Source of the DNA: Rhodospirillales bacterium
GTDB lineage: Bacteria > Pseudomonadota > Alphaproteobacteria > Rhodospirillales > WMHbin7
Direction of reading: 5' to 3'
Length of the DNA: 64,000 bases
Assembly: GCA_016214125.1 (NCBI GenBank)
Contig: JACRPC010000030.1
Coordinates: 1-64,000 of the forward strand
In this document: one piece after another, positions 17,904 through 26,524 of the stretch
How positions within the stretch are numbered: the stretch's first letter is position 1
Layout of the letters: every line of letters starts with the position of its first letter
Position numbers and translations under genes: made by a program
The notes under the pieces: model-generated
Seen by the model: the letters and a program-made list of their open reading frames with translations, nothing else
What the model was told of the DNA's origin: nothing
Database searches by the model: none

Positions 17904-18898
17904 GGCAGGGTGCGCCGGCTCAAGCGGGCGTCGTCGAGCGCCGCCAGCCCGTTCTTGCGGATGATGGTGCGGATGGTCTCGACATAGCCTTCGCCGCGCG
18001 CCGAATAGCCCGACAGGGTCCCGGCCAACTCCAACCCGTCGAGGTCCTTGCCCTCTTCGCGGGCCCGCCAGCGGGCCTGGCGGAAATCGCGATAGGCTTT
18101 GTGGGTGTTGAGATTGAGCGTGTAGGAGCGCACCGCCTCGGCCAGCGAGCCGAACCGGCGCACCGCATAGGGGCCCTTGCCCTGGCGCTCGGTGGGCACG
18201 ATGCCTTTTTCCTCGTTGATCGTGCCCTGACCAAAAAGGGCGTTGCCGTCGCGGGCAAAACGCGAGGTGCCCCAGCCGCTTTCCTCGGCCGCCTGGGCCA
18301 GGGCGAGCGAGACCGGGATCACATCGACCCGATTGAACAGGGTGAGGAAGTCGAGATCCTCGACCTCGTAGCGCCGCCCCAGATCGACCAGCCAATCGCC
18401 CTCGGCCGGCGTGGGCCGGTCACCCTGGGCGATGCGCTGGGCCAGATCGAGCAGCAGGCGCCGCTCGGCCAGAATGGTTTCGTTGGCCTTGAGGACGAGC
18501 GGCAGCAGGCCGCGCAGGAACAGCGCCTTGCGCTGGGCCGGCTCGTCGATGTCGTCCATGTCGGCGGGCAGCGAGGCCAGGAACAGCCTTGGCACTTCAC
18601 GATCGCCCTTGCCGATTTCCTCGAGATCGTAGCCCAAGCCGGCCAGCGCTTGGGAAAGCTGCTGGGCGTTCGGGCGCTCTTCCTCGTCGGGCAGGGCGGG
18701 CGGCAGAAGGCCGCGCGCCACCAGGATTTCCCGGGGAAGGTCGAGACCCCGGGAAAACGAGTTGGTGAGGCTGGCGGCGTAAAGAGCGGCGACGCTGGCG
18801 ACCAGGCCCAAGATGGCCACGCCCTCGAACCAAAGGCGCGCCCGGCCCTTCCCCGCCCGGCCGATCCTTGCCGGGTTAATGTTGCGGTTCCGTTCCAT
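17885..18898 (-). CDS. Bax-like glucosaminidase-domain protein
   Basis: 337 residues from the ATG at 18898. One N-terminal membrane span (about 29-47) anchors a domain ending in a glucosaminidase fold: PVSLALAQAAEESGWGTSRFARDGNALFGQ contains the catalytic-Glu region (AAEESGWGTS) shared by Bax and FlgJ-type peptidoglycan hydrolases, followed by SLAEAVRSYTLNLNTHKAY. Probably a periplasm-facing cell-wall hydrolase. Confidence 0.85.
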   Translation of the reverse strand: MERNRNINPARIGRAGKGRARLWFEGVAILGLVASVAALYAASLTNSFSRGLDLPREILVARGLLPPALPDEEERPNAQQLSQALAGLGYDLEEIGKGDREVPRLFLASLPADMDDIDEPAQRKALFLRGLLPLVLKANETILAERRLLLDLAQRIAQGDRPTPAEGDWLVDLGRRYEVEDLDFLTLFNRVDVIPVSLALAQAAEESGWGTSRFARDGNALFGQGTINEEKGIVPTERQGKGPYAVRRFGSLAEAVRSYTLNLNTHKAYRDFRQARWRAREEGKDLDGLELAGTLSGYSARGEGYVETIRTIIRKNGLAALDDARLSRRTLPQPMYR

Positions 18899-18970
18899 GA
18901 TGCGGTGCAACGTAACGGATTCGCTTTCGCCTGTCCAGCGAAAAAGAGCCGCCTATTTATAAATTGATAA

Positions 18971-19516
18971 CTATTCGACGGCCTGGACCGCCATCACTTC
19001 CGGCACATAGTAGCGCAGCATGTTCTCGATGCCGTGCTTGAGGGTGGCCGACGAGCTGGGGCAGCCCGAACAGGCGCCTTGCATGTGCAGATAGACGGTG
19101 CCGTCCTCGAAGCCGCGGAAAATGATGTCGCCGCCGTCCTGGGCGACCGCCGGGCGGATTCGCGTATCAAGCAATTCTTTGATTTTCATCACGATTTCGC
19201 TATCGATGCCGACCTCGCCCTGGGCCTCGGCCTCGTTGACGATCGGCCGGCCCGAGGTGAAATGATCCATGATGGCGCCCAGGATCTGCGGCTTGATCAC
19301 CGCCCAATCCTTGTCGTCGCGCTTGGCCACGGTGATGAAATCGGAGCCGAAGAAGACGGTGGAAACGCCATCGATGGCGAAGAGCTGCTGCGCCAAAGGC
19401 GAGCGCCCGGCGCCCTGGGCCGAGGGGAAATCGGCGGTGCCGCGCGCCATCACCGTCTGCCCCGGCAGGAATTTGAGGGTGGCAGGGTTTGGGGTGGTTT
19501 CGGTTTCGATGAACAT
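18971..19516 (-). CDS. NifU-like Fe-S cluster carrier (Nfu)
   Basis: 181 residues: an Nfu N-terminal domain (MFIETETTPNPATLKFLPG) joined to a NifU C-terminal domain with the cluster-binding C149-S-G-C152 pair. It transfers [4Fe-4S] clusters to apo-proteins. AGAGGAG lies 6-12 bases upstream of the ATG. It is followed on the same strand by nothing until the convergent uppP/Bax pair. Confidence 0.93.
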   Translation of the reverse strand: MFIETETTPNPATLKFLPGQTVMARGTADFPSAQGAGRSPLAQQLFAIDGVSTVFFGSDFITVAKRDDKDWAVIKPQILGAIMDHFTSGRPIVNEAEAQGEVGIDSEIVMKIKELLDTRIRPAVAQDGGDIIFRGFEDGTVYLHMQGACSGCPSSSATLKHGIENMLRYYVPEVMAVQAVE

Positions 19517-19596
19517 CGCAGTCTCCTCTTGGGCGGGCGTCGGTTTGGACAGGTAAGGCGGGATCGAGCCAAAGATGGGTCGTTTCAGGCCTTATA

Positions 19597-20085
19597 TCAA
19601 GTGATGCGCATAATGTCTTCGTCGGACAGGCTGCCCGGCACGATCGCCATCGGAATGCGCAGCCGGTCGCGGTATTTGCCGGTAAGGGCGGTGATCAGCG
19701 GCCCCGGCCCTTCCGAGCCGGTGCCCGAGGCCAGCACCAGGATCGAGATGGTGGGGTCTTCGTTCAGGAGCTTCAAGAGCTCCTCGCGCGGGTTGCCTTC
19801 GCGGACATAGAGCACCGGCGTCTCGCCCGAGCAGGCATAGACCTCGTTGGCCATGCGATGCAAAAGCATCTCGGCCTCCTCGCGGGCTTCTTCATGCATC
19901 AGCTTGCCCACGCCGACCCATTCCCGATAATCGTTGGGCTCGACGATGCGCAGCAACGCCACCCTGCCGCCAGTGTGGCGGGCCCGCCGACAGGCGTAGC
20001 GCAGCGCGGCCCGCATTTCCTCGGAATCGTCCACCACCACCAGGAAGACCCGGTGGCCGTGGTCGCCGTCGTCGGGTGCGGCCAT
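19597..20085 (-). CDS. Universal stress protein (UspA family)
   Basis: 162 residues starting with VFLVVVDDSEEMRAALRYA after a short polar leader; the C-terminus has ISILVLASGTGSEGPGPLI and ends IPMAIVPG, as in single-domain Usp proteins. The ATP-binding glycine motif is recognisable but not canonical. GAGGGAAAG precedes the ATG. Cytoplasmic stress adaptor; specific role unknown. It lies between trpS/TauE and nfu on the same strand. Confidence 0.88.
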   Translation of the reverse strand: MAAPDDGDHGHRVFLVVVDDSEEMRAALRYACRRARHTGGRVALLRIVEPNDYREWVGVGKLMHEEAREEAEMLLHRMANEVYACSGETPVLYVREGNPREELLKLLNEDPTISILVLASGTGSEGPGPLITALTGKYRDRLRIPMAIVPGSLSDEDIMRIT

Positions 20086-20163
20086 TCTTTCCCTCGGAAC
20101 CGTTTTCGTTGGCCCGACTCTAGGAGAAGAGCCAACCCGACGCCAGGGGGAAGAGTCGGAGGG

Positions 20164-21072
20164 TCAACTCAAGGAATAGAGATCGGCCGGTGTTCGCACC
20201 AAATCGAGGGCAAGCTTGACGCCGACGCCCAGCACGATCAACGCCAGAATGATTCGAAGCTGCTCGCCCTTCAAGCGGGTGGAAAGCCGCACCCCGAGCT
20301 GGGAACCGATCACCCCGCCCGCCAGGAGAATCAGCGCCAGGACGGCATCGACGCTCTGGTTGGCGACTGCCTGCAAGAAGGTGGTTGCGGCGGTAAGAAA
20401 AATGATTTGGAACAGGCTGGTTCCCACCACCAGGGCGGTCGGCATGTCGAGCAGATAAACCATCGCCGGCACCATGACGAAACCGCCGCCCACCCCCATG
20501 ACCGCCACCATGACCCCGACCATCGCCCCGATCAGGATCGGCGGAATGACGCTGATGTAAAGCCGCGAACGGCGAAAACGCATCTTCAACGGCAAGCCAT
20601 GGGTCCAGCCGTGCGGATGCAATTTGCCCCGGATCAGGCCGCCCCGGCGGGCGCGGATCAGCGTCGTCACCGATTCGCCCAGCATCAGCAGGCCGACGAT
20701 GCCGAGAAAGCCCGCGAAGGCGACCGCGATCACCAGATCGATCTGTCCCAGCCGCTTGAGCCAGCCGGAGAGAAAGACACCGCCGACCGAACCGGCCAGC
20801 CCCCCGGCCAGCAGGACCAGGCCCATCCGAACATCGACGTTGCGCCGGCGCCAATGGAAAAGCACGCCGGAAACCGAGGAGCCGATCAGTTGGTTGGCGC
20901 CCGAGGCGGCGGCGATCGGCGCCGGGACGCCGAGCAAGATCAAGAGTGGCGTAAGGAGAAAACCCCCGCCGACGCCGAACAGGCCGGAAAGCAGGCCGAC
21001 GCCCGCCCCCAGCCCAACCAGAAGCGGCAGGCTGACCGAAAGACCGGCAATCGGCAGATAGATCGATAGCAT
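20164..21072 (-). CDS. TauE/SafE-family sulfite/anion exporter
   Basis: 302 residues with about eight membrane spans in two repeats, each opening with a glycine-rich motif (GLLSGLFGVGGGFLLTPLLI and GVMVAVMGVGGGFVMVPAM), which is the TauE/SafE signature. Members export sulfite, sulfoacetate and related anions. Genomic context does not identify the substrate. Confidence 0.9.
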   Translation of the reverse strand: MLSIYLPIAGLSVSLPLLVGLGAGVGLLSGLFGVGGGFLLTPLLILLGVPAPIAAASGANQLIGSSVSGVLFHWRRRNVDVRMGLVLLAGGLAGSVGGVFLSGWLKRLGQIDLVIAVAFAGFLGIVGLLMLGESVTTLIRARRGGLIRGKLHPHGWTHGLPLKMRFRRSRLYISVIPPILIGAMVGVMVAVMGVGGGFVMVPAMVYLLDMPTALVVGTSLFQIIFLTAATTFLQAVANQSVDAVLALILLAGGVIGSQLGVRLSTRLKGEQLRIILALIVLGVGVKLALDLVRTPADLYSLS

Positions 21073-21150
21073 CGACGTCCCGTCCGAAATCCGCTCCGGG
21101 GCATGAGCCCCGATTGTGGCGGATTTTGGACGGTATGGCCCCTCGCCCGC

Positions 21151-22149
21151 TTAAGGCCTTAGGAAGCCCACGATGTCATAGACCTGGGCCAGGATCGGCT
21201 CGGACAGGGCGCGGGCGCGTTGGGCGCCGTCCCGAAGCACGGCGTCGATCTGGGCCGGATCGGCCATCAATCGCTTCATCTCGGCGTTGATCGGGCCCAG
21301 TTTCGCCACCGCCAGATCGACCAGATCGTTCTTGAAGGCCGAGAACTGGGCGCCGGCATAGCGGGCGAGCACCGGCTCGACCGCCTGATCGCTAAGGGCA
21401 GCGTAGATGCCGACCAGATTGGCGGCCTCGGGCCGGGTTTCCAACCCATCGGGCCGTTCGGGCAGCGGATCGGGATCGGTCTTGGCCTTGCGCACCTTCT
21501 GGGCGATGGCGTCGGCGTCGTCGGTCATGTTGATGCGCGAATAGTCGGAGGGGTCCGACTTGCTCATCTTCTTGGTGCCGTCGCGCAGACTCATCACCCG
21601 CGAGGCCACCCCGAAGATCAGGGGCTCGACCAGGGGGAAGAACTCGGTCTTGAAGTCGTTGTTGAATTTCTGGGCGATGTCGCGGGTCAACTCCAGATGC
21701 TGCTTCTGGTCCTCGCCCACCGGCACATGGGTGGCCTTGTAGAGCATGATGTCGGCCGCCATCAGGTTGGGATAGGCGTAAAGCCCGACCGAGGCGTTCT
21801 CGCGGTGCTTGCCCGCCTTCTCCTTGAACTGGGTCATGCGGTTGAGCCAGCCCAGGCGGGCCACGCAATTGAACACCCAGGCCAGCTCGGCATGGCCGGG
21901 CACCTGGCTTTGATTGAACAGGATGTTCTTCTTGGGATCAATGCCCGCCGCAATCAGGCCGGCGGCCACTTCGCGGGTGTTGGCCTTGAGCTGCGCCGGC
22001 TCCTGCCAGACCGTGATGGCGTGCATGTCGACCATGCAGAACAGGCACTCATACTGGTGCTGCAAGGCGACCCAGTTGCGAATGGCGCCCAGATAATTGC
22101 CGAGATGAAGGTTGCCGGTGGGCTGAACGCCCGAGAAGATGCGATTCAT
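21151..22149 (-). CDS. trpS: Tryptophanyl-tRNA synthetase
   Basis: 332 residues, class I synthetase. The HIGH-equivalent HLGN is at 15-18 and KMSKS at 194-198; the N-terminus [20 protein letters not shown] is typical for TrpRS. It charges tRNA-Trp. No attenuator or leader peptide with Trp codons was seen in the 95 bases upstream. Confidence 0.98.
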   Translation of the reverse strand: MNRIFSGVQPTGNLHLGNYLGAIRNWVALQHQYECLFCMVDMHAITVWQEPAQLKANTREVAAGLIAAGIDPKKNILFNQSQVPGHAELAWVFNCVARLGWLNRMTQFKEKAGKHRENASVGLYAYPNLMAADIMLYKATHVPVGEDQKQHLELTRDIAQKFNNDFKTEFFPLVEPLIFGVASRVMSLRDGTKKMSKSDPSDYSRINMTDDADAIAQKVRKAKTDPDPLPERPDGLETRPEAANLVGIYAALSDQAVEPVLARYAGAQFSAFKNDLVDLAVAKLGPINAEMKRLMADPAQIDAVLRDGAQRARALSEPILAQVYDIVGFLRP

Positions 22150-22244
22150 GGGAACTCCGCGTTCGGGTGGAGGGAACGTGACGCCGCGTTCCGGTGGAAC
22201 GGTCGCGGCGGAAGGGGCGGAGTTAGACGATTCTCACCGGCGGG

Positions 22245-22583
22245 TCAAGGGCGCCTTCCGGCGAGACCGAGAAAGACCAGCAAAGACCGGTCGAGTCGCA
22301 CCCGATCGGCGTCGTCCAGCTCTCCGATTCGCTTGCCCAGGCTCTGTCGGGCAACCGTGACGACCTTATCGACCATCAGGTGCGAAGAATCGCGCAGGCC
22401 ATTCGCCGGGCTGGGCTCGATCCGCAAGCGAAAGAGCGGCGCTTCGGTCGTGTCGGTCGTAAAGATGGCAAGCGTGACCGACGCGGTGGCGTCGAAGCGG
22501 TCGTCTTGGATGATGACGGCCGGCCGGGGCTTGCCGGCATAGCCCTTGCCGGCGGCCACGGTCCAAATCTCGCCCCGCTTCAC
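22245..22583 (-). CDS. MazF/PemK-like endoribonuclease toxin
   Basis: 112 residues from a GTG at 22583. VKRGEIWTVAAGKGYAGKPR followed by PAVIIQDDRF is the conserved opening of the MazF/PemK fold; HLMVDKVVTVARQSLGKRIG near the end corresponds to the second conserved strand-helix. The GTG overlaps the antitoxin TGA (GTGA), so synthesis is coupled. Expected to cleave mRNA. Confidence 0.88.
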   Translation of the reverse strand: MKRGEIWTVAAGKGYAGKPRPAVIIQDDRFDATASVTLAIFTTDTTEAPLFRLRIEPSPANGLRDSSHLMVDKVVTVARQSLGKRIGELDDADRVRLDRSLLVFLGLAGRRP

Positions 22584-22816
22584 GGCGATTCGTCGATGAA
22601 GGCGACCGCGTCGATAAAGGCTTGATCGAGGGCGGCCTTCTTGGACCGGGCCACCGCCAAAGACTGGCGGTGCGCTTGCTTGCGGAAGGATTCGGATCGG
22701 GTATCGGGAACCCAAATCTGGATCGGCCGCAGACCTTGGGCGCGCAGGCGGTCGCGATAGGCCTGAACCTTGGCCCGCGTGGTTGCGGTCTTCGTCGACT
22801 TTGGCAGGGTCGTCAT
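22580..22816 (-). CDS. MazE-like antitoxin (DUF3018 family)
   Basis: 78 residues. ATG at 22816 chosen because GGGAGGTG lies about 6 bases upstream (a GTG at 22822 falls inside that RBS). The sequence KVQAYRDRLRAQGLRPIQIW then VPDTRSESFRKQAHRQ is typical of DUF3018 antitoxins paired with MazF toxins. The perfect palindrome at 22831-22844 just upstream is a likely binding site. Confidence 0.85.
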   Translation of the reverse strand: MTTLPKSTKTATTRAKVQAYRDRLRAQGLRPIQIWVPDTRSESFRKQAHRQSLAVARSKKAALDQAFIDAVAFIDESP

Positions 22817-22830
22817 GCCCACCTCCCATG

Positions 22831-22844
22831 GGTTACATGTAACC
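22831..22844. promoter_or_regulatory. Perfect 14-bp palindrome, likely MazEF operator
   Basis: GGTTACATGTAACC is self-complementary over 14 bases and lies 15 bases upstream of the antitoxin ATG, partly preceding its RBS. The position fits autoregulation of the TA operon by the antitoxin or the TA complex. Confidence 0.6.
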
Positions 22845-22965
22845 TAACGCCTTCCGATGGCGTGATCAAGGATCGGTGCGACGAAAAAATGCCCCGCCCT
22901 TTCCAACCGAAGGGGAAGGCGTTAGGCTGGTTTGCCTTGATTTTTCGAGACAGTATCGGGTTTCC

Positions 22966-23151
22966 ATGAAAATCGTCGAGCGCCCTCCCTCCCGGGCTTT
23001 GGACAAGCCTCCCAAGACCCTGTTCCCGCCCACCCAACTGGACCAGGTTGCGGGCGAACTGCGGAACCCGGTCATCGGTCGGCCTTTGAGCGTCCGGGAT
23101 ATGGACGAACGGGTGGCCGAAGCGTTTGCGAGACGCCGTGACGATCTCTGA
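22966..23151 (+). CDS. Hypothetical protein, 61 aa
   Basis: Starts MKIVERPPSRALDKPPKT with no strong RBS and ends 14 bases inside the following glycosyltransferase. No membrane segment and no recognised domain; composition is basic and proline-rich, with RPLSVRDMDERVAEAFARRR as the most helix-prone part. The frame extends upstream to 22876, but that part looks non-coding. Could be a genuine small gene coupled to the GT9 gene; moderate confidence only. Confidence 0.4.
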   Translation: MKIVERPPSRALDKPPKTLFPPTQLDQVAGELRNPVIGRPLSVRDMDERVAEAFARRRDDL

Positions 23152-24175
23152 TCCGCGCCCCCCCCTCGCTCCCCGCACCATCTTGGTCTATGTCGGGCTC
23201 GACCGGGTGGGCGATTCGCTTCTGAAGCTGCCTTTCGTGCGCGGCCTGCGCCAGGCCTTCCCCGAGGCCCACATCACCTGGGTGGCCGGCAAGGACACCA
23301 GCGTCTACGCGACGGTGATGGCACCGGTGGTTCGGGGCCTGATCGACGAGGTGATCGAGCGGGCCGGCATCGGGCTCGATCCCTTGGAATTGCTGCGCCG
23401 GCCCCTGGGCGGGCGGCGCTTCGATCTGGTGATCGATTCCCAGCGGGTGGCGCTGGCCTCGCTGGCGCTGTTGCGCATTCCCTGCCGCTGGCGGATTTCG
23501 CCCTTCGCCCGCTTTTTGTTTTCCACCGTCAAGCCGGCCAAGACCTATCGCTTTCCCAAGACCATGCTGCGCCAGATGCTCGATTTGCTCGAACTGGCCA
23601 GCGGCCAAAGCTTCCCTTCGCCCGCATTCATCGCCCTTCCCATCGACGAGGCGCAGGACAAGGACGCCGCCGGCCTGCTTCCCCCCGGTCCCCTTTATAT
23701 CGGCATCGCGCCCGGCGCCGGCGGCTTGCCGAAATGCTGGCCCTTGGAGCGCTTCGCCCAATTGGCCAACGCCCAGCGCGACAAGGGGCGGGTGCCGGTT
23801 TTCCTCTTGGGTCCGGCCGAGATCGATTGGCAGACGAAGCTGGAAGCCTTGGCGCAAGGCGCGCTCTTCCCCTTGCAGGCGCCGGGGGTGCGCGAGCGCC
23901 ACGGCTTTTCGCCGCTGTTCACCGTGGCCTTGGGCCGGCGCCTGGCCGCCGCGATCGCCAACGATTCCGGCGTCGGCCACATGCTGGCCGCCACCGGCCG
24001 GCCTTTGGTGTCGCTCTTTGGCCCCACCAGCCCGGCCAAATTCACCCCGATGACCGACCGGCTGGTCCTGGTCACCGCGCAAAGCTTCGGCGGGCGCGAG
24101 ATGGAGCGGATACCCCTTCACGCCGCCTTGGAGGCGCTGGAAACCGCGCTCCAATCCGATGCGCCTGCCGCTTAA
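23138..24175 (+). CDS. Glycosyltransferase family 9 (heptosyltransferase-like), first copy
   Basis: About 345 residues from a GTG at 23138 (a TTG at 23126 is an alternative). N-terminal TILVYVGLDRVGDSLLKLPF and C-terminal AIANDSGVGHMLAATGRPLV with LFGPTSPAKF are the GT9 acceptor- and ADP-heptose-binding signatures. Likely adds heptose or a related sugar to lipopolysaccharide core at the cytoplasmic face. Overlaps the next GT9 gene by 17 bases. Confidence 0.88.
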   Translation: MTISDPRPPLAPRTILVYVGLDRVGDSLLKLPFVRGLRQAFPEAHITWVAGKDTSVYATVMAPVVRGLIDEVIERAGIGLDPLELLRRPLGGRRFDLVIDSQRVALASLALLRIPCRWRISPFARFLFSTVKPAKTYRFPKTMLRQMLDLLELASGQSFPSPAFIALPIDEAQDKDAAGLLPPGPLYIGIAPGAGGLPKCWPLERFAQLANAQRDKGRVPVFLLGPAEIDWQTKLEALAQGALFPLQAPGVRERHGFSPLFTVALGRRLAAAIANDSGVGHMLAATGRPLVSLFGPTSPAKFTPMTDRLVLVTAQSFGGREMERIPLHAALEALETALQSDAPAA

Positions 24176-25271
24176 GCTCGTCGATCGCCTGATCGCCCCC
24201 TTCCTGGGCCGTCCCCGGACGGCGCCCAAGGGCGTGCTCCTGGTGGCAGCCGGCGGCCTGGGCGATACCGTGCTCCTGCTCGCCCTCATCGACCGCTTTT
24301 TGGGCCTGGCCCGACCGGACGAGAGGGTGACGCTGCTCTTGCGCTCCGACGCCGCCAAGATGGGTTTCCTGGCCCCGCCGGGGCTTGAGATTCTCGCCGT
24401 CGATTTCAAACGCCTGGCGCGCGATGCCTGGTATCGTTTCCGAAGCCAGGCCGATCTTCGGCGTCGCGGCTATCGCTTGGCGGTGAGCCTCGATTATTTG
24501 CGCCATCCCGATCTTGACGAGGCGCTGATCCGTGCCGCCCAGGCGCCCGAAAGCGCGGCGATGATCGCCCGACCCTGGCCCAAGCACCAGCGGGCGCTCG
24601 ACGCCAACCAGGCCCTTTTCGGCCGCCTTTTTAACAGTGGCCCGCCCCGGCACGACAAGGCGCTTCGTTGGGCCGCCTTTGCCGATTGGCTGCAAGATGT
24701 CAGGCGCGATGCGCCGGTTCTGCGCCTGCCCGACGAGCGGCTGCCGGCGCCGGACCCGTTCGAGGCGCCGACGGTGATGATCCAGCCCTTTTCGGCGGTG
24801 GCGGCCAAGCAGATCGCGCCCGCAAGCTGGCAAGCCATTCTCGATTCCCTGCCCGCCGATCATCGGGTTCGCATCTTGGGCGCGCCCAGTGATCTCGACC
24901 GCAACCCGGCCTATCGGGCCTTGCTCGATCCGGTGCGGGTGACGTTTGATTCCCGTCCTTTCCAAGCGCTGTTGCCCAATCTGCGCGCCGCCCGGCTGGT
25001 GATCAGCGTCGACACCGCGCTCATGCATCTGGCGGCGCTTTCGGGCGCGCCCACCTTGGGCCTGGCCAGCGCCGCCTTCGTGGGCGAAATCGTGCCCTAC
25101 GATCCGACGATCATGCCGGCCAATCTGCGGGTGCTTTATCAGGCCATGCCCTGCGCCGGCTGTTTGGGCGATTGCCGCTATCCCCTCGAGGGGGGCATGT
25201 ATCGCTGTTTGGCGGCGCTCGAACCCAACGCGATGATCGCCGAAATCCAAGCGATGCTGGGGGTTGGATGA
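24159..25271 (+). CDS. Glycosyltransferase family 9, second copy
   Basis: 370 residues. GVLLVAAGGLGDTVLLLALI is the GT9 N-terminal motif; the C-terminal nucleotide-sugar site reads LVISVDTALMHLAALSGAPT. It ends with a cysteine cluster (MPCAGCLGDCRYP), also seen in the third copy (MPCYHCFWRC), suggesting these two are closer relatives. Its TGA overlaps the permease ATG (ATGA). Confidence 0.87.
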   Translation: MRLPLKLVDRLIAPFLGRPRTAPKGVLLVAAGGLGDTVLLLALIDRFLGLARPDERVTLLLRSDAAKMGFLAPPGLEILAVDFKRLARDAWYRFRSQADLRRRGYRLAVSLDYLRHPDLDEALIRAAQAPESAAMIARPWPKHQRALDANQALFGRLFNSGPPRHDKALRWAAFADWLQDVRRDAPVLRLPDERLPAPDPFEAPTVMIQPFSAVAAKQIAPASWQAILDSLPADHRVRILGAPSDLDRNPAYRALLDPVRVTFDSRPFQALLPNLRAARLVISVDTALMHLAALSGAPTLGLASAAFVGEIVPYDPTIMPANLRVLYQAMPCAGCLGDCRYPLEGGMYRCLAALEPNAMIAEIQAMLGVG

Positions 25272-26524
25272 CCGGCTGGCGCGCCTCGATCGGGGTCTAT
25301 GCCGACCGCCGGATGGCGGCCATCCTGTTCCTGGGCTTTTCGAGCGGCCTGCCTTTGGCGCTGACCGGCACCACGCTGGCCGCCTGGTTGACCGAATCGA
25401 AGGTAAGCCTGGCCGCCATCGGCCTGTTCGCCCTGGTGGGCACGCCCTACAGCCTCAAATTCCTGTGGGCGCCCTTTCTCGATCGGCTCGATCCGCCGCT
25501 GATCGGCGGACTGGGCCGGCGGCGCGGCTGGGGCCTGTTGATCCAGCTTTTCTTGGCGATCTTGCTCTTGCTGCTCGGCCAAACCGATCCCCTGGCGGCG
25601 CCCGAACGCATCGCCCTTCTGGCGGTTCTGGTGGCTTTCGCCTCGGCCAGCCAGGACATCGTCATCGACGCCTTCCGGGTGGAAATTCTCGACGAGCGTC
25701 AGTACGGCGCCGGCGCCGCGATGATCCAGCTTGGCTATCGGCTGGGCATGCTGGCCTCGGGGGCCGGCGCGCTGTTCCTGGCCGAGGCCCTGCCCTGGTC
25801 GGGCGTCTTTGCGGTGATGGCGGGATTGGTGGGCGTGGGCGCGCTCACCTTGCTTTTCAACCGCGAACCGGCCAGCGAACCGAAAAGCGAAACGCCGGCC
25901 TCCTGGCTGGCCGACACCGTCTTGGCGCCCTTCGCCGATCTGGTCGGCCGCATGGGCTGGTCGCTGGCGGCGGTTTTCGCCTTCATCGTCCTTTACAAGC
26001 TGGGCGACGCCCTGGCCGGGGTGATGAGCATGCCCTTCTATCTCACGATGGGTTTTTCCAAAACCGAGATCGCCGAGATAAGCAAGATCTTCGGCCTGGG
26101 GGCGACGCTTTTGGGCACTTTTCTGGGGGGCGCGGCGGTGGCGCGCTTCGGGCTTAAGCCCAGCCTTCTGGTCTTCGGCGTCTTTCAGATGGCGTCCAAT
26201 CTGATGTTCGCCGCCCAGGCGATGCGCGGCCATGATGTGGGCTTTCTCTATCTCACCATCGGCATCGAGAATCTGGCGGGCGGGCTGGGCTCGGCTGCCT
26301 TCGTCGCCTATCTGTCGGGCCTGTGCCGGCGTTCCTTCACCGGCACCCAATACGCGCTGTTGTCTTCGCCGGCCGCTCTGGGGCGCACGCTGTTCGCCGC
26401 CTCGGGCGGCTGGCTGGTCGAGCGCATGGGCTGGGTCGATTTCTTTCTCGCCAGCACCGCCGCCGCCCTGCCCGGCCTTCTGCTGCTGCTGTGGATGGTG
26501 CGCCGCTTCCCGGCCGAGAAATGA
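25268..26524 (+). CDS. AmpG-like major facilitator permease
   Basis: 418 residues, about 12 membrane spans. The N-terminus has FLGFSSGLPLALTGTTLAAW, and GTPYSLKFLWAPFLDRLDPP is the family-typical loop of AmpG muropeptide permeases (also found in related acyl-CoA/sugar MFS transporters). Probably imports anhydro-muropeptides for cell-wall recycling; assignment within the family is not certain. Translationally coupled to the upstream GT9 gene. Confidence 0.82.
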   Translation: MTGWRASIGVYADRRMAAILFLGFSSGLPLALTGTTLAAWLTESKVSLAAIGLFALVGTPYSLKFLWAPFLDRLDPPLIGGLGRRRGWGLLIQLFLAILLLLLGQTDPLAAPERIALLAVLVAFASASQDIVIDAFRVEILDERQYGAGAAMIQLGYRLGMLASGAGALFLAEALPWSGVFAVMAGLVGVGALTLLFNREPASEPKSETPASWLADTVLAPFADLVGRMGWSLAAVFAFIVLYKLGDALAGVMSMPFYLTMGFSKTEIAEISKIFGLGATLLGTFLGGAAVARFGLKPSLLVFGVFQMASNLMFAAQAMRGHDVGFLYLTIGIENLAGGLGSAAFVAYLSGLCRRSFTGTQYALLSSPAALGRTLFAASGGWLVERMGWVDFFLASTAAALPGLLLLLWMVRRFPAEK

